A DNA stretch of 64,000 nt from Phoronis australis (GCA_002633005.1 NMRA01000002.1:582876-646875); one strand, 5' to 3'. Counted from the first letter of the stretch, positions 12,701-25,500 are shown. Made by a program: numbers and translations. Notes: a model not told the origin generated them from the sequence alone.

Positions 12701-12937
12701 TGTTCCTGCTATAGGCAAACTGGTTCTAATATAACTCAGTCCCCACTCGATTTGTATCAAACCCAAAAATTGACTTGATGAGACTCAAACAGCTTAAGAA
12801 AGGACAATCAGTGTTTTCGCAAAAACATAATAAATTTAGGGAACTTCGTTGAGTCCCTATTTCAGTATTTGGGACTATTTTCATGCAACCGGGCACAGGC
12901 CGCACAGGTCACTTACAGATTTCTTTTGAGGTGCCAT
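9672..12937 (-). CDS. RPL30: 60S ribosomal protein L30 (eL30), 4 coding exons
   Basis: Coding exons on the minus strand are 12937-12917, 11889-11744, 10409-10279 and 9724-9672. They join in frame into 116 residues (human RPL30 is 115). Recognisable blocks in order are [70 protein letters not shown] and [12 protein letters not shown]. The product is the L7Ae-fold eL30 protein of the large ribosomal subunit, which binds kink-turn RNA. All introns are GT-AG. The gene is divergent from WDR35 and convergent with ZCCHC7. A pyrimidine tract at the predicted start site suggests TOP-type, growth-linked translational control. The gene is intact, so it is not one of the intronless RP pseudogenes common in animal genomes. 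Confidence 0.97.
10279..10409 (-). CDS. RPL30: RPL30 coding exon 3
   Basis: Residues 56-100, from [19 protein letters not shown] to LSITDPG. Donor gtgagt; acceptor ttacag. Confidence 0.96.
10573..10740 (-). ncRNA. Candidate H/ACA snoRNA in RPL30 intron 3
   Basis: On the minus strand there are two hairpins. The first has a perfect 7-bp stem (10679-10685 with 10694-10700, 8-nt loop). The second has a 6-bp basal stem (10580-10585 with 10617-10622) and inner TGCC/GGCA pairing. Directly after the second is an ACA triplet (10578-10576), three bases from a plausible 3' end. An ANANNA box (ATAATA) lies between them. This block looks less AT-rich than the rest of the intron. Human RPL30 also hosts an H/ACA snoRNA, SNORA72. 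The lower part of the first hairpin pairs poorly, and no guide target was assigned. Confidence 0.35.
11744..11889 (-). CDS. RPL30: RPL30 coding exon 2
   Basis: Residues 8-56, [18 protein letters not shown] onward to NNTPPLR. Acceptor atttgcag, donor gtaata; leaves phase 2. Confidence 0.96.
12178..12425 (+). repeat. Diverged relative of the WDR35 intron-1 foldback arm
   Basis: Ordered matches to the arm at 13801-14063 include GAAAGCTTTTTGGC, CCTTTTGC followed by CATAGA, GTCGATGT, CCTTCCAACT and CGTGCGCTCC-like blocks. Many substitutions show it is older. It lies in RPL30 intron 2, antisense to that gene. Confidence 0.6.
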
Positions 12938-12962
12938 TTTCAGATTCTCCAGGCAAAAGGTC
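12917..12962 (-). CDS. RPL30: RPL30 exon with start codon
   Basis: 25 bp of 5'UTR then ATG at 12937-12935 and seven codons (MAPQKKS) to donor gtaagt. The upper edge is set by acceptor tttttgtag. Confidence 0.9.
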
Positions 12963-13074
12963 CTACAAAAACAAAGAAATAATAACATTAAGAACACATA
13001 GATTCAACAGAACTAACGTAAATTCACATTTATTGACATCATTATAGTAAATTTAACGAAAATCACCACCCACC

Positions 13075-13119
13075 CTTCTCAGAATCAACTTAACAGCTCG
13101 ACCACGTTGGGGAAAAAGG
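13075..13119 (-). other. RPL30: Predicted non-coding first exon of RPL30 with TOP-like start
   Basis: The minus strand reads CCTTTTTCCCC from 13119, a 5' terminal oligopyrimidine tract typical of ribosomal-protein mRNAs. It is followed by about 34 bp to a plausible GTGGGT donor at 13073. This predicts a 112-bp first intron ending at the acceptor next to 12962. Inferred from pattern only. Confidence 0.5.
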
Positions 13120-13498
13120 ATGACTACCCAGAATGCACTTGGCATTCACTGTTAATAATACCCTCCCAGTTTTAGGATACATCATTTTTGGGGTTGAACT
13201 AAGTTAGTGTTACAAGTGACTTAAATATCTTTAAAATCTCACAAATCATGTAAGAGAGTTTCTTTGTTAATTTTTCCAAATTGATTTTGACTCATGGAAG
13301 TGTGCTATTTTGGACGTGTTCATTCTACTTGTTACGCCTTTGCATGAGGGTAAAACATGAACGTCTCTAATGTTCTCGAAACAGAACGAGATGTCTGCAA
13401 ATAGTTGAAAGTATGGCTGCCGAAGTTTCAAACTGCTTCCACTTCTGACACGATTTCTTCAAATGCACAGACAAATAAGAACCAAGTAGCTAGCAAAG
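13120..13498. promoter_or_regulatory. Probable bidirectional promoter RPL30 / WDR35
   Basis: This segment of about 380 bp separates the RPL30 TOP tract (minus) from the WDR35 start codon (plus), leaving little room for separate promoters. It contains a ZNF143/Staf-like motif beside the RPL30 start and an imperfect X-box-like site at 13209-13220. No clear TATA box in the expected position was found for either gene. The WDR35 5'UTR must lie inside it unless an upstream exon exists. Confidence 0.6.
13123..13138 (+). promoter_or_regulatory. ZNF143/Staf-like site
   Basis: ACTACCCAGAATGCAC carries the CCCAGAATGCA core of the vertebrate ZNF143 (SBS) motif, a few bases upstream of the predicted RPL30 start site. 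ZNF143 sites are known to be common in vertebrate bidirectional promoters. Confidence 0.45.
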
Positions 13499-13522
13499 AT
13501 GTTCATCTATTTGAGTAAAAAG
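13499..13522 (+). CDS. WDR35: WDR35 coding exon 1 (24 bp)
   Basis: Encodes MFIYLSKK (residues 1-8), followed by a perfect gtaagt donor; phase 0. It matches the N-terminus of vertebrate WDR35 (MFFYLSKK). Confidence 0.9.
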
Positions 13523-16500
13523 GTAAGTGGATTTCTTATATAAAAATACTCAGTGCGTTTATCTAGTCTCTCGGAAAGTGAGGTAAAAGTGCTTGTTGTC
13601 AAGTACGCTTTGAATGAAGTTGCAAGAATGTCAACAGACAACAGCAGCGGAATGAACAAATAATCGAATCGTGAGTCAGTCAGAGTGTACGAAGCTGCTC
13701 ACGGAGTACTCACGCACTAGCATTACTAAGATGAAATTACACAGCAACCGGTCTAGTCAGATCAAATGCGTCTGGGACAGTAAGGGTTATTCTTCTACTA
13801 GGCAATGACCATCGCCTCAGTTGGCCCGAACCAGAGGCGATGTAGAGGCTATAGGCGCTCTGTACGCCGGAAGCTTTTCGGCGAATTATGCCTCGCACCG
13901 ACTAAACCATCAAAGTCACGTTGTTATAAATACCTTTTGCGCATAGAGGGAGGTTGTCGATGTGTTTAAGTCCTTCCAACTCCAACAAATACTCCCGTTA
14001 TGAAACTTTTTCTTCGATCAGTCCCTATTTCAGTTCCCAAAATCGTGAAATCAAAATTTTTGTACTGCGCACGCTCCAATGTGACATAACCTCAATAATT
14101 TTTAAATAGGCCAAAGGTGAGCCATTGCGGTCTTGTGAGTCAAATGTTCGTTTCCAAAATGCCACCACTTATACTTGTCTTTAATTGGCGTTACTTGAAA
14201 CTGTTTGTATTTCAATGAATCATTGTTTGTATTTGATAAAAATAAATGCTGATGATATGACATTTAATAGTCTTTGTGTACATATTTGACATTTTTATGT
14301 TTAACAACACGGCAAATGCATGGCTGGTTCCCGGCAGCACGTACGCAAAGGGCGGGAACTTCAGCTTTCAAAGTTCGCCGGTAGGATCGCAACTTCTGAC
14401 CTTCGGCCTGATTAAAAAAATGCAAATTTGATTTCACGATTTTGGGAACTGCAATAGAGACTGATCGAAGAAAAAGTTTCATAACGGGAGTATTTGTTGG
14501 AGTTGGAAGGACTTAAACACATCGACAACCTCCTAAGGTGTTCCTCTATGCGCAAAAGGTATTTATAACAACGTGACTTTGATGGTTTAGTCGGTGCGAG
14601 GCAGAGCGCCTATAGCCTCTACATCGCCTCTGGTTCGGGCCAACAGAGGCGATGGTCATTGCCTATTCTTCTACTAGTCAGTGCTATGCAATGACTATCG
14701 CCTCTGTTGGCCCCACCAGAGGCAATGCAGCTCTGATAGGTGCTCCATACACCGGAAGATTTTCGGCGAATTATGCCTCGCACTGACTAAAACATCAAAG
14801 TCACGTTGTTATAAATACCTTTTGCGCATAGAGGAACACCTTAGCTTAGGAGGTTGTCGATGTGTTTAATTCCTTCCAACTCAATCAAATACTCCCGTTA
14901 TCAAACTTTTTCTTCGATCAGTCCCCATTTCAGTTCCCAAAATTGTGAACTCAACATTTTTGCACTGCGCACGCCAACAGATATGACATTCTAAGGTGTC
15001 CCTCTATGCGGAAAAGGTATTTATAACCACGTGACTTTGATGTTTTAGTCGGTGCGAGGCATGAAAAGCTTCCGGCGTATGGAGCGCCTATAGGAGCTGC
15101 ATCGCCTCTGGTCGGGCCAACAGAGGCGATGGTCATTGCCTATACCAGTGCCAGCTGGCAGCCAGTTTCTTTGGCCCAAAGCTGTATAAAAATATTCAGC
15201 TTTGCGCCGATGTGGGTGAGAAACTGGTCTGATAAAATCTGACACAAAATTAGTGTCATTAAATTAGTGTCATTACTCTTCCTTGAGTAAACTAAATTAT
15301 TTGCTGATTTTAAAAAATTGACGTTCTACCCTTATTATCCTGATGAAGTTAAGGACCGATCTTATGCATCGTATTTCAATGCCATAAAATATAGCGTCAC
15401 CTGTTGGCCACTTTCTTTGTTGCGGATTCTTCAATCAACTGTTCTTGTTCCACAAGGTTGCATGCATGTCAAAACAAATTATCGTAACTGGTTTTATTTC
15501 GTTTTTGTATTTTAATGCCAGCAAACCAAATATACTTTGTTGCTGCGAAGCTGCCGTCGTCTTCTGAGAAATGTCGCAAAATTTAGGAAATAGAGCGTGC
15601 ACCTACCACAAGCTTACTGTTTTCAAATCAAGGACATACTTTTCTTTGTTGCAAATGGTGGAGAATTATGTGAGAGAATGACACTTAGGAACTGAAACCT
15701 AAACCATCTATTTTGCCCAATTTTCATCTTATTTTTTTGGGTAAGATTGATCTTAACCTAACAAGGAATTCAATTTCAAAAGCAAAATAGTTTTAATCCA
15801 TGACGCTTCAACTTATTTTTCCCACTGTTTTACTGACTGCCATGAAGTCAGTTATCGCTAATATGGTAACTAGACTAATATGGTACTACACTAACATGGT
15901 AACTACAGTGCTCCTGATAAACTGGCTTCTTGACGACAACAGCTTTCTTACAAATTGTAAAAAATACTAGGTGCTGTAAAACAGGCCGAGTTTCTAATGA
16001 GTACTTTATAGAAACATGACCCATTCCATGGTACCTTATACTTTATCAGTGTTTATGTACAAGAACTGCCATTGCCAGCCTGTGGCATTGTGCTTTTGAT
16101 CTAAGTTTCTTTTGTATCAGAACATAGCAAGTATTTCATCAGAAATGGCTTATAGAGCAACTCTTTCATGTATGGTAGAGTGGTCTGTATCTGTGTAATG
16201 CTGGATACAAAACTGCTGAGATGGTTCAACAATGGACCAGATTGATACCTGCATTCAAAAATGTTCTATGTCTGTAGTTGAAACTTAACAGAAGATTTTT
16301 GTAATAAATAGTGACAAGTTTTTACAGGTTGTCCTGGTCATTTTGATGGTAAGCCTTATAAATACAAAACCATGCCCCTTGGGTCCTGTAATACAGAATG
16401 TTTATTTACCTGTTAAAGTTACTGAGACGTTGTCATGGTACCTGTCATGTTTTTCAGATTGCCATTCCCAACAACACTCGACTGAGATGTGTCTCTTGGA

Positions 16501-19500
16501 ATCGCGCCCAGGGATTCATAGCTTGTGGTGGAGAGGATGGCCTTCTGAAGGTTCTCAAATTAGAGACAACCTCAGGTAATGAGAAGTATACAAGTGCCTA
16601 CCATACTGCAATAAGAGGAATGTAAGGATGGAACATACTGGTGTAGTGGAGTGTATTTGAGGTTTAGACTACTTCACAAGTGAATTTAACATGTTATTTA
16701 GGAGGCGGCCTCTGCTCCTACTGGTCAGGACCAAGTATACACCTGTGACAACTGTAGCAGAACGTGCTGCTCCAGAATCAGACTTTTTAGCCACATGCGA
16801 TGCTACAAACCAACCAATAATTGATGGATGGCGCATATCCATGTCTCTCAAGACAGACGGCTGCCAATGATCATATTTGGAAACAAACTGCCTGATGCTA
16901 AATGAATTAAATTCATATTTTGCATGAAGTGAATTTTTGTTCTAACCTGTTGAATATCTTGAAAAAATCACATTGCAAGGATACGAGAAGTCTTTTAGGT
17001 AATTAAACCAATGTTTAGTTTGTGTTCTAGTTTTAAATACTTGATTCACTGATGTTTCATGAAGTTGTCATGGTGTGTTAAATGAATATTATTGATAGGA
17101 CATTATCGGTTTTACGTCTGAAAAATGCCTTTTTTGGTATTACTGTGGGATGAGATAAAGTTCTTAATTATTATCTTTTACTAAAGCTATAAAACAACAA
17201 AATCCAATTTTATGATTTCAGTACACGTTGCCAATTCTCCCAATTCTCTACCAGACATTTGCTGATCAAGTCTGGTGGCTTCACTAGTTAAATACTCATG
17301 AAATATTGTACCATTCATCAAGTGGAGTTTAGGTCCACCAGAGAACATTAGAATGTGGCTGCAGGGGTCAAAAGTTCAAATCTGAACTAAGGATTGGTTT
17401 AGAAAATCGCCTTTCTCAACTACCGTATTCGCCATAATAACCGCCCATGCCCATATAAGCGCCCCCCACGCGTTTTCAGACTTTGCTGAAATAAGCGCCC
17501 AGTCCATGAACGTGTACATGCGAACAATGACGTACCTACACTCCTAAAACTCGGCTACAAACGTCTTCAATTTATCAAAAAAATTTTGCACGGGTCTTCT
17601 AGTTCTAGACAACAAGCGACACAGCTACTTTTGTAGCCTATTTAGCCGTGACTTATCACTTCAAAGTAACGCAGCGCTTCAAAATGAACGCAACAGCGTT
17701 GCTTCGCTCTCGCGACGACCGTGTCCCACTGTGGTCTGACCTTTCAGTAGACACATCGACTGTCTCATGAATAAAAATAACTCGGTGTTAAACGCACGTG
17801 GCCAGGAAGCGCGCGCTACATACATGAACCTATCATCAAAGACATTAGTCAGGAACTATCCATTCATGAAACGGGTAGCTTAGCATCGATAAGAATTGAA
17901 TATTGGCACTAATTTCCGACAATTTCTAATACTATAAAACATGTTTGCGTTATTTTTAAGATGGATTGTTTGATTAACCATAATTCGTGTTTTTAAGCCC
18001 AATATCCAATAAAGTGACAACTGACAGTGAATGCTTACACACCCTTACACCGAAAAATAACTGTCAGATAGTTACGTACGCATCCTGCCACACGGCGACT
18101 AATATGGGCCTTACCGAGACAAAATGTCGAAAGTTTTTAGCACGAGACCGGCAAGTGCTGAATGAAACACGCTCTGGTTTAGGCCTACTGCTTGTGCAAA
18201 TTTCTTTAGACACATTACATTGCGTGGCTCTGGCCAAAAGACGGTCTCTGCTTTGGCAAATGAACTCTGGTGACACGCACGCGCTCGCTTACTGGCAGAC
18301 GAACTTCAAAACAAACGTCACGTGACTACAACATGCGTGTTCGTCCACACATTTTTCTCGCCATGTTGCCGATCATACATGTAGATGGCACGATGTTGCA
18401 CAGATTTGTACTTAAACCTGCCGTTAATCCAGACTCCACGGGAACTTAAAAAAATCTTAGAGACTCTACTTATAAAACTTAATGAGGATTTCAGGTAATT
18501 TGCTTGAGTCGAAACCATTTTTATTCAAGCATAAAAGTCGCCATATCGAAGTTGGTGATTTCGAGGCAGTCAGTCGGCGAGTTTTCGCCCTGGGATTTCA
18601 GCACAATTTTCTGTAAAATGATCATAATTTAGCAGCCAAGTTTGATAGCAATGCACCACAGTTTTGTTGAAAGTCTTTCATAGATTACATATACGTCACT
18701 GAGCGTAAATTTGTTGAATCTTAGCTTCCGATTTCACCCGTTTCGGAGACCGGGTTTCAACCGCCTTGGGTTATAATAAGCGCCCCCCCCCCCCGAACTT
18801 TTCTAAGCGCCCTGGGCGGTTATTACGGCAAATACGGTATATTGTCACAAGAGCTAATGTGAAATATCAACAACATTTTACAGGCAAGGATGGCAAAGTG
18901 AAGGGGTTGGCAGCACCAAGCAACTTGTCCATGAACCAGACTCTGGAAGGTCACAGTGGTATGTGTAGCTCTGAACTCTCGGTCAATTAGAATGTTTTAA
19001 GTGATCGCAAATTATACAAAGTACTTGGTAGAAACTGTAAAGCATGCGTAATATTTACAATCTTTTGGTATCTCTATTTTTCGCTCTGTTCTCTTGAGAA
19101 TTTTGTATGTCTAAGAGCTGTATACAAATATAATGACAAGATAGTATGTATGTTGACTTGATATTTATGTTTTGTTACAACACAAATGGTAAAATGTCAC
19201 CAATTGTATAGGAAAAATAGCTCCCAAAAGTTGTCTTGTTTCACATTTTAGAGGTTTCAAATCGCAGAGCGTGAATGACTGCAATTTCTCAAGATGTTAT
19301 GTGATGGTAGTTGTGATAGTGAACTTAACATTTGATTGGTGCTTTTTGTTGTGGAAAATGAAAAAACAAAATTCAGTCAACCATATTGTGTCCTAAATTA
19401 ATGAAACTTTACTGGAATGTTTTTACTTCAACTCGGCCATTGCAATTACGCTGACAACGTTTGAGAAAGCTTTTGTGTTGATTTATTAACTTTGGGCATG

Positions 19501-22500
19501 GTATTCATAGGTGCGGTCCAGGTGGTGACATGGAATGAGTACCACCAGAAACTGACCACCAGTGACCAGTATGGACTCATCATTGTGTGGATGCTCTATA
19601 AAAGTGAGTCATCACAAGGCTTTTTATGTTTTTTTCTGACCTGATAACATTGGATTTCAAGGCAATTACAACTGATTTTGGACACTTACAGTGGCTATAT
19701 ACCCACATCCCATTGCAAAAAAAAAAACATCTTCTATGTAGAAATGGATCTCAGATTGTTCCTTAGTCTAATTCTAGATGATTTCAGAAAGTTGAAAGAA
19801 CTGACAGTTCGTTATTGATTGAGATTAGGCTTTACAAGTTAGCTTGTCATGTCGTGTCATTTTATCCGCCAAGCATGGTCTCAATGAATAACAAACTGTC
19901 AGTTCTTTCCAAACCCTTAAATCCCTTCCTGTCTGTGTAAGGACGAACTGGAGTCCAATTTTATAGCTGCAGTAAGTCGTTTTAGTCAAAAACTCGCTTT
20001 TCAAGTGGTACGTGGGTTCATGATTGCATTAAAGTTTATACTGTTGTTCTGCAATCTACAGAAAATCATACAATTAATTTGAGCAAGATATTTTAGCAAT
20101 GAGTTCATTTTATACAACTTGGTACATAGCACAACATTTCTTGTTTCTCCAAACTCAATTGATTTGTATTTATAAGCTTTCATAGCTGTGTTTATCCAGT
20201 CTTAACTATGCTTGTTAGCTTAGTATAGTAATGATACAATCATGTTGATACGCTGTCGCAAAATAGTGCATCACATCAAGCTTATGAAATTTTATTCCAT
20301 AGTTAAGTTATAGTAATCATTTTTAATAACTTTCAAAAAGCCGTTGGCTATTTCTGAGATTTGTAAATTACGTGTTACTTTATAACGTGTTAATTTCTAG
20401 ATTCGTGGTATGAGGAAATGATCAACAATAGGAACAAATCTGTTGTGAGAGGCATGAAGTGGAACTGTGATGGACAAAAGATATGCATTGTTTATGAAGA
20501 CGGTAGGGACTTTTATTAATTGGAAATTGCTAATAAGTGCAGTAAAGTATAGCTCATGAATACTTTGTTGAACGGGCATCAATGAGGTGGGGCCTGGATA
20601 TGTGGAGTACAGTAAGGGGCTGTCGGCAGGACAGCAAGGGGCAGTCAGCTGGACAGCGAGGGGCAGTCAGCAGGGCATCAAGGGGCAGTCAGGAGGACAG
20701 CAGGGGGGCAGTCAGCAGGACTGCAAGTGACGGTGAGCAGGACAGCAAGTGGCGGTCAGCAGGACTGAGTGGATAATACATTCATTGTCCAGATCCATCC
20801 CCAGTCGTCCTTCAGACATTCAATGGTTGTTTGAAAAATTTTGTGAATGTCTTAAAGTGTCGAGTGATTGTCTTGGCCCATCCAAGAAGAAAAGCGTTAC
20901 TTTCTACCATAATTTAAGTATAGCTGACTCAAATCTACCAGTAACTGTGGGATAGTTAGGGAGCTTATGGGTTACGTGATATGAAAAGCATTGTAGTGTT
21001 ATCCTGCATCTAGTTTTGGTTATTAGAGTGCTCAATCCAAAATGGTTGTAGCCCATGTACTGAATTTTTAAACTGTCTTGAAGGTGCTGTCATTGTGGGC
21101 TCTGTAGATGGCAACAGGATCTGGGGCAAGGAACTGAAGAGTTTACAGTTGGCTCAAGTAGAGGTAAACCTGATATTTTAAATAACTTTACTATGTGCCG
21201 AGATATTCCAATTTTTCTCTTGTTGTCTTAATAGCCTGTAAAAGATGAAAAATAGAAGAGTTTATTCATTAGCGTAAGTTTAACTGAGCAATGTTAGTAC
21301 GGGCAGTTAAATCCAAAAAAAGGAATGGACTTGCACAAATTGGCCTTTGTCCTGTGTCACTCCGTATGTTCTGCACGTATGCTGAGTGTGTTCTGATTCA
21401 TTATATGTTAAGCAGAAAAAACTAAACAATTTCTGCAACATTTGTTTTTATTAGACTGTCAGTTTCATAAAAAGTGATTTTGAAGTAATATCATTTATAC
21501 TCTGTTCTCAGTGGTCAGCTGATGGTAAAGTGATCTTGTTTGGCATGACCAATGGTGAAGTGCAAATTTACGACAGCGGTGGCAACTTTATCGTAAGTAT
21601 ACTTTACTCCTAAATGTTCAAACACTGATTTTTGTTTTACCTTACACCTGTTTCCAACAGTATGATGGTTTAATATTCTCTGTTGTGTGAGGAATTCTGT
21701 TCACCTTGTAGTGTCGTTTGCCTGAAATAGGCTCAGAACAAATACATTAAGTAAATGATTTTAGGTATACTATTTTTACATTGTATTAATGTAGTGAAAG
21801 AAATGACTGACATCATTAAAGAATTAATGATTAAATTTGTTACAAAACTGCAACTATGTCCATGACGTTTCTGAAGGCGTGATCATTAGCTGGTATCAAA
21901 TAGGCATGCTAATTTCAATATTTCTTTCATGTGTTTTGTTCACTGAATGAATTTTCCACGCCATGTTGAACTGGTTGAATGTACTATGAGGTGTGTATTG
22001 GAGAGCACCGCAAACCCTCATCCTAGAATTACCGACAGTCATTCATCAGCTAAGTAATGACTATAAATCTATCCTAAAGAAGGCTCTAATGTCAACTTCT
22101 CTATGCTACAAGTTGTCTCACAATTTCCACACAGTCCAAGCTGAACATCTACTGTCTGGCCAACGTTACTGGTGTCGTCCACATTGCTGGTATTGAGTGG
22201 TACAAGGGAGAGTATGGATACGTTGAGCCTAACTGTCCATGCCTGGCCATATTCTATGATACTGGTCGCTGTCAGATCATGCGCAACGAGAATGACGAAG
22301 GTAAGTTGTTAGTTAAACTGTTACGATGGACCCACATTGCTTCCAGTAAAAGAACTTTTGACTTGGACCACTTAGTGCTGTGGAATTGGTCTCAACTTAT
22401 CTGTTACTCAGATGAGAAGTGGATTTAGAAAGAACTGAAAGCTTGGTGTTCCTTGTGACGGCTTGGTGCATAAAATGACACGCTGAGACGTGCCATCTTA

Positions 22501-25500
22501 TAGTGTCTGGTGTTAAGTAATAACCAACTCACAGTTCTTTTAAAGCCCTGACATCATTTGGAATTAGACTAAGGAACAATTTAAGACCAATTTCACAATA
22601 GATGAGTGGTCTAGCTTAAAAATCTTGCTTTTTGTGAATGAAGACAACTTTATAGCAGTTGTTGTTCTAAGGTTGTGTTTGGTTTCAGTTAATAGTTATT
22701 TTATGAAGCTTATTCAATGTGTAAGCAAAGTGAATAGTGTTGAAGTTTTTAAATTTCTGCTGTAATTGTTATGGTCGCAGGTTTTGTCAGTGGCCATATG
22801 TAGTGTAATTCTTTAAGCTGCGATGTAGCCGATTTTTGTTATTATTTAATTTGCGAAATATCATAAGATTTATCTCATCCCTTTATTGTATTGATTGTGG
22901 GGGTAAATGTCTGTTACCGTAGAGTTCTCTGTATGTATAGCATTGCAGAATTTAGTTATTTTTAGATTGTTGTCTATAGCAGGTATGTCCACTGTTGTCT
23001 ATTGTACACGAGCTCATGATATTGGAATCTCTCTGTAACAAGGTTGGCCATAATTTTTGTGCCCTCTTTTCCAGAGCCTGTCCTGGTAGACACTGGCATG
23101 CAGGTGGTAAAAGTATGTTGGAATCACTGCGGGTCCGTACTCGCAGTGGCCGGCTCACAGAGGGCGACAGGAGGCGAAAAGGATATCAATGTGGTGCAGT
23201 TCTACACACCATTTGGTGAAGTATGTCTCTTGGTGCTACTGTTGGGAAACAGTAATGCATTGGGTTGAATTAATCAATTGGGATTGTTTTATCAAACCTC
23301 TTCTGCATTTAATTCTTATCATGAGAGGTTTTTAGCCCTTGAATTACTCTGAAACACAAACCTGTCAAATTTTATTTCCTGCGAAATTGCCCGCAATCTC
23401 TTGAGAATTGCCCATGATAATGAGATGTTTTGTTGGTAGTTCAGTAGTGAGTGTGAATCACTGCATTGTTTAACTTTCTTCTCTAAATTGTGTTTGTCTT
23501 CCAGCATCTAAGAACGCTGAAAGTGCCTGGGAAACAGATGTTCTCGGCCTCCTGGGAAGGCGGCAGCCTGAGGATTGCGCTGGCTGTAGATTCGTTTATT
23601 TATTTTGCCAACATTAGGCCGGATTACAAGGTGCGATTCATTGTTCTTATAACTACACACAGTGATAGTAGACAACTTTCAAATAGCAATGTGGGTGCTG
23701 ATCACATAGGGGTAGATACTAATGTCCTCTTGAGGACGAGGAGGCAATTTAACTTTTCTTAGAACATATCACATCTAGTCATATTCACTGTAACAGGGGC
23801 TGCTCACGAAGTCAAAATGTTCCTTATACCACCCACTGCTGGTGCAGCCGTGTAGCAATAAGAGTCGTTGGTCCTATGTGATCAGCCTCTATTGCTTTCT
23901 GAAAGTCTCCCGTTAGATTAAGTAAACATCATCAATTTAAAACTAGAATAAATGAGGTTTATTTCAATCAGCAGACGTTGTCTCAAAGCAGTGTAGGATC
24001 TCTATTGTGTAGTTGTAGACAATTAGGAATAATGACTTGTAGCAGTTAAAAAAAACTGCGACGTGTATTCTATTACAGATGTTGCTCAATGTGGTGTAAA
24101 TTGTTAATTGTGATCAAGAATTGTCATTTTACAAGATAATTTAGAATTTAAGTCATATTTTAGTCCTCCTTGATTGCATTGAATTGAAATGCATTCAAAT
24201 AAAATTAATAACAGATTTGATGATTTTGTTCATAGTGTCATTAAGTGGGCGGATGCCTTTTAATTTCATCAGATGACGACTTACCTTCTAGTAAGATGCA
24301 AAATGGTGAAATGAAATTGCATGCATCTAGATTTCAGGAATGTTTTTGACGTACGACCAAAAGGGGGCAGAACAAGACAGAGATTGTACAATAAACAAAA
24401 ATTGTTGACTATACATTGTAAATGTGACCTTTATCATCAAAGTTATCGTTGTTAATCTTATTTAATGGCCGTAGCCAAGAACTAAAATAGAAATTTTGTG
24501 TTGACACTGTGATCTCATGGGTTGCACAGTCTAGACTCTGGTGTGTCGGTTTGTGGTTTTGTTATTAAGTGTCACACTTGTCTTTTGTAGTGGGGATATT
24601 GCAGCAACACTGTAGTGTATGCGTTTACTAAGCCTGACAGAGTTGAACATTGCGTGATATTCTGGGATACAAAGAATAATGATGTGAGTATGGCAATAAA
24701 TCCATTACCTAATTATACTTAGTCAAGCATGAAATCATGTGAAGAAAATCTTATCTACTGGGTTATTTACCGAGCTTCACAAGGCTAATGGCATCATTAG
24801 GGTAATTCATGAGTGCAACTATACTGTAACTTGTTTTGCTATAAATGAGCACGTTGATATGACATAAGTAAGAAGTAAGGTGATGTAGGACCCTAGAAAA
24901 TTGACCAAATTTGGATATCTTCAGGTCATCATATCTCTGAAATGGCTAATTGGATTCATATGAAACTCTCAGATACTACGCAATTGGATATTTTATGAAA
25001 AATTCAAAAGATGTATTAAATAAAAATGAAGTGAAAATTTTGAAGACTGTAACAGCATTTTGAGATTTTATTTTGGACATTTATATCAAAACCAATTATT
25101 GATGTCAGGCATAGTTTGGCTATGAATTTACCTTTCTTTTTTGTTAAGTTTAAATTACTTGTTCATGAGACCCAATTAGTTGTAGTTTGGTATGAAGTCA
25201 GAAATCAAAGTGTGCAGAGTTTCTATTTTCAGATTCTACTTTCACCCTGTTAAAATCTATAATAGTTTTATAGATATTTTGATAAATGCATAGACTTGTG
25301 GATAAGATCCTACATAAGCTTTACATTTCTTACTTGTACAGTAACTCTGTGAAGAGTTATGAGGATTATCATGTTACAAATGCCTGTTATAGTTAATTAC
25401 TAATAATAATTGTGTTGGTACCCAGGGTACCGTATAGTGTTGAGTGCTCAATATGCTCTTAAGCAACTTGTTAAACATTGTTTTCACATTTGTTTACTCT

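Noticed and set aside
16398-16457. ATG at 16398 in frame with WDR35 exon 2, with an MFIYLLK-like start
   Set aside because: A true first coding exon MFIYLSKK with a gtaagt donor lies at 13499-13522. No donor in the right phase follows 16398, and exon 2 has its own acceptor.
20614-20768. Regular repeats as a CRISPR array
   Set aside because: Units are contiguous without spacers, and the genome is eukaryotic; it is a minisatellite.
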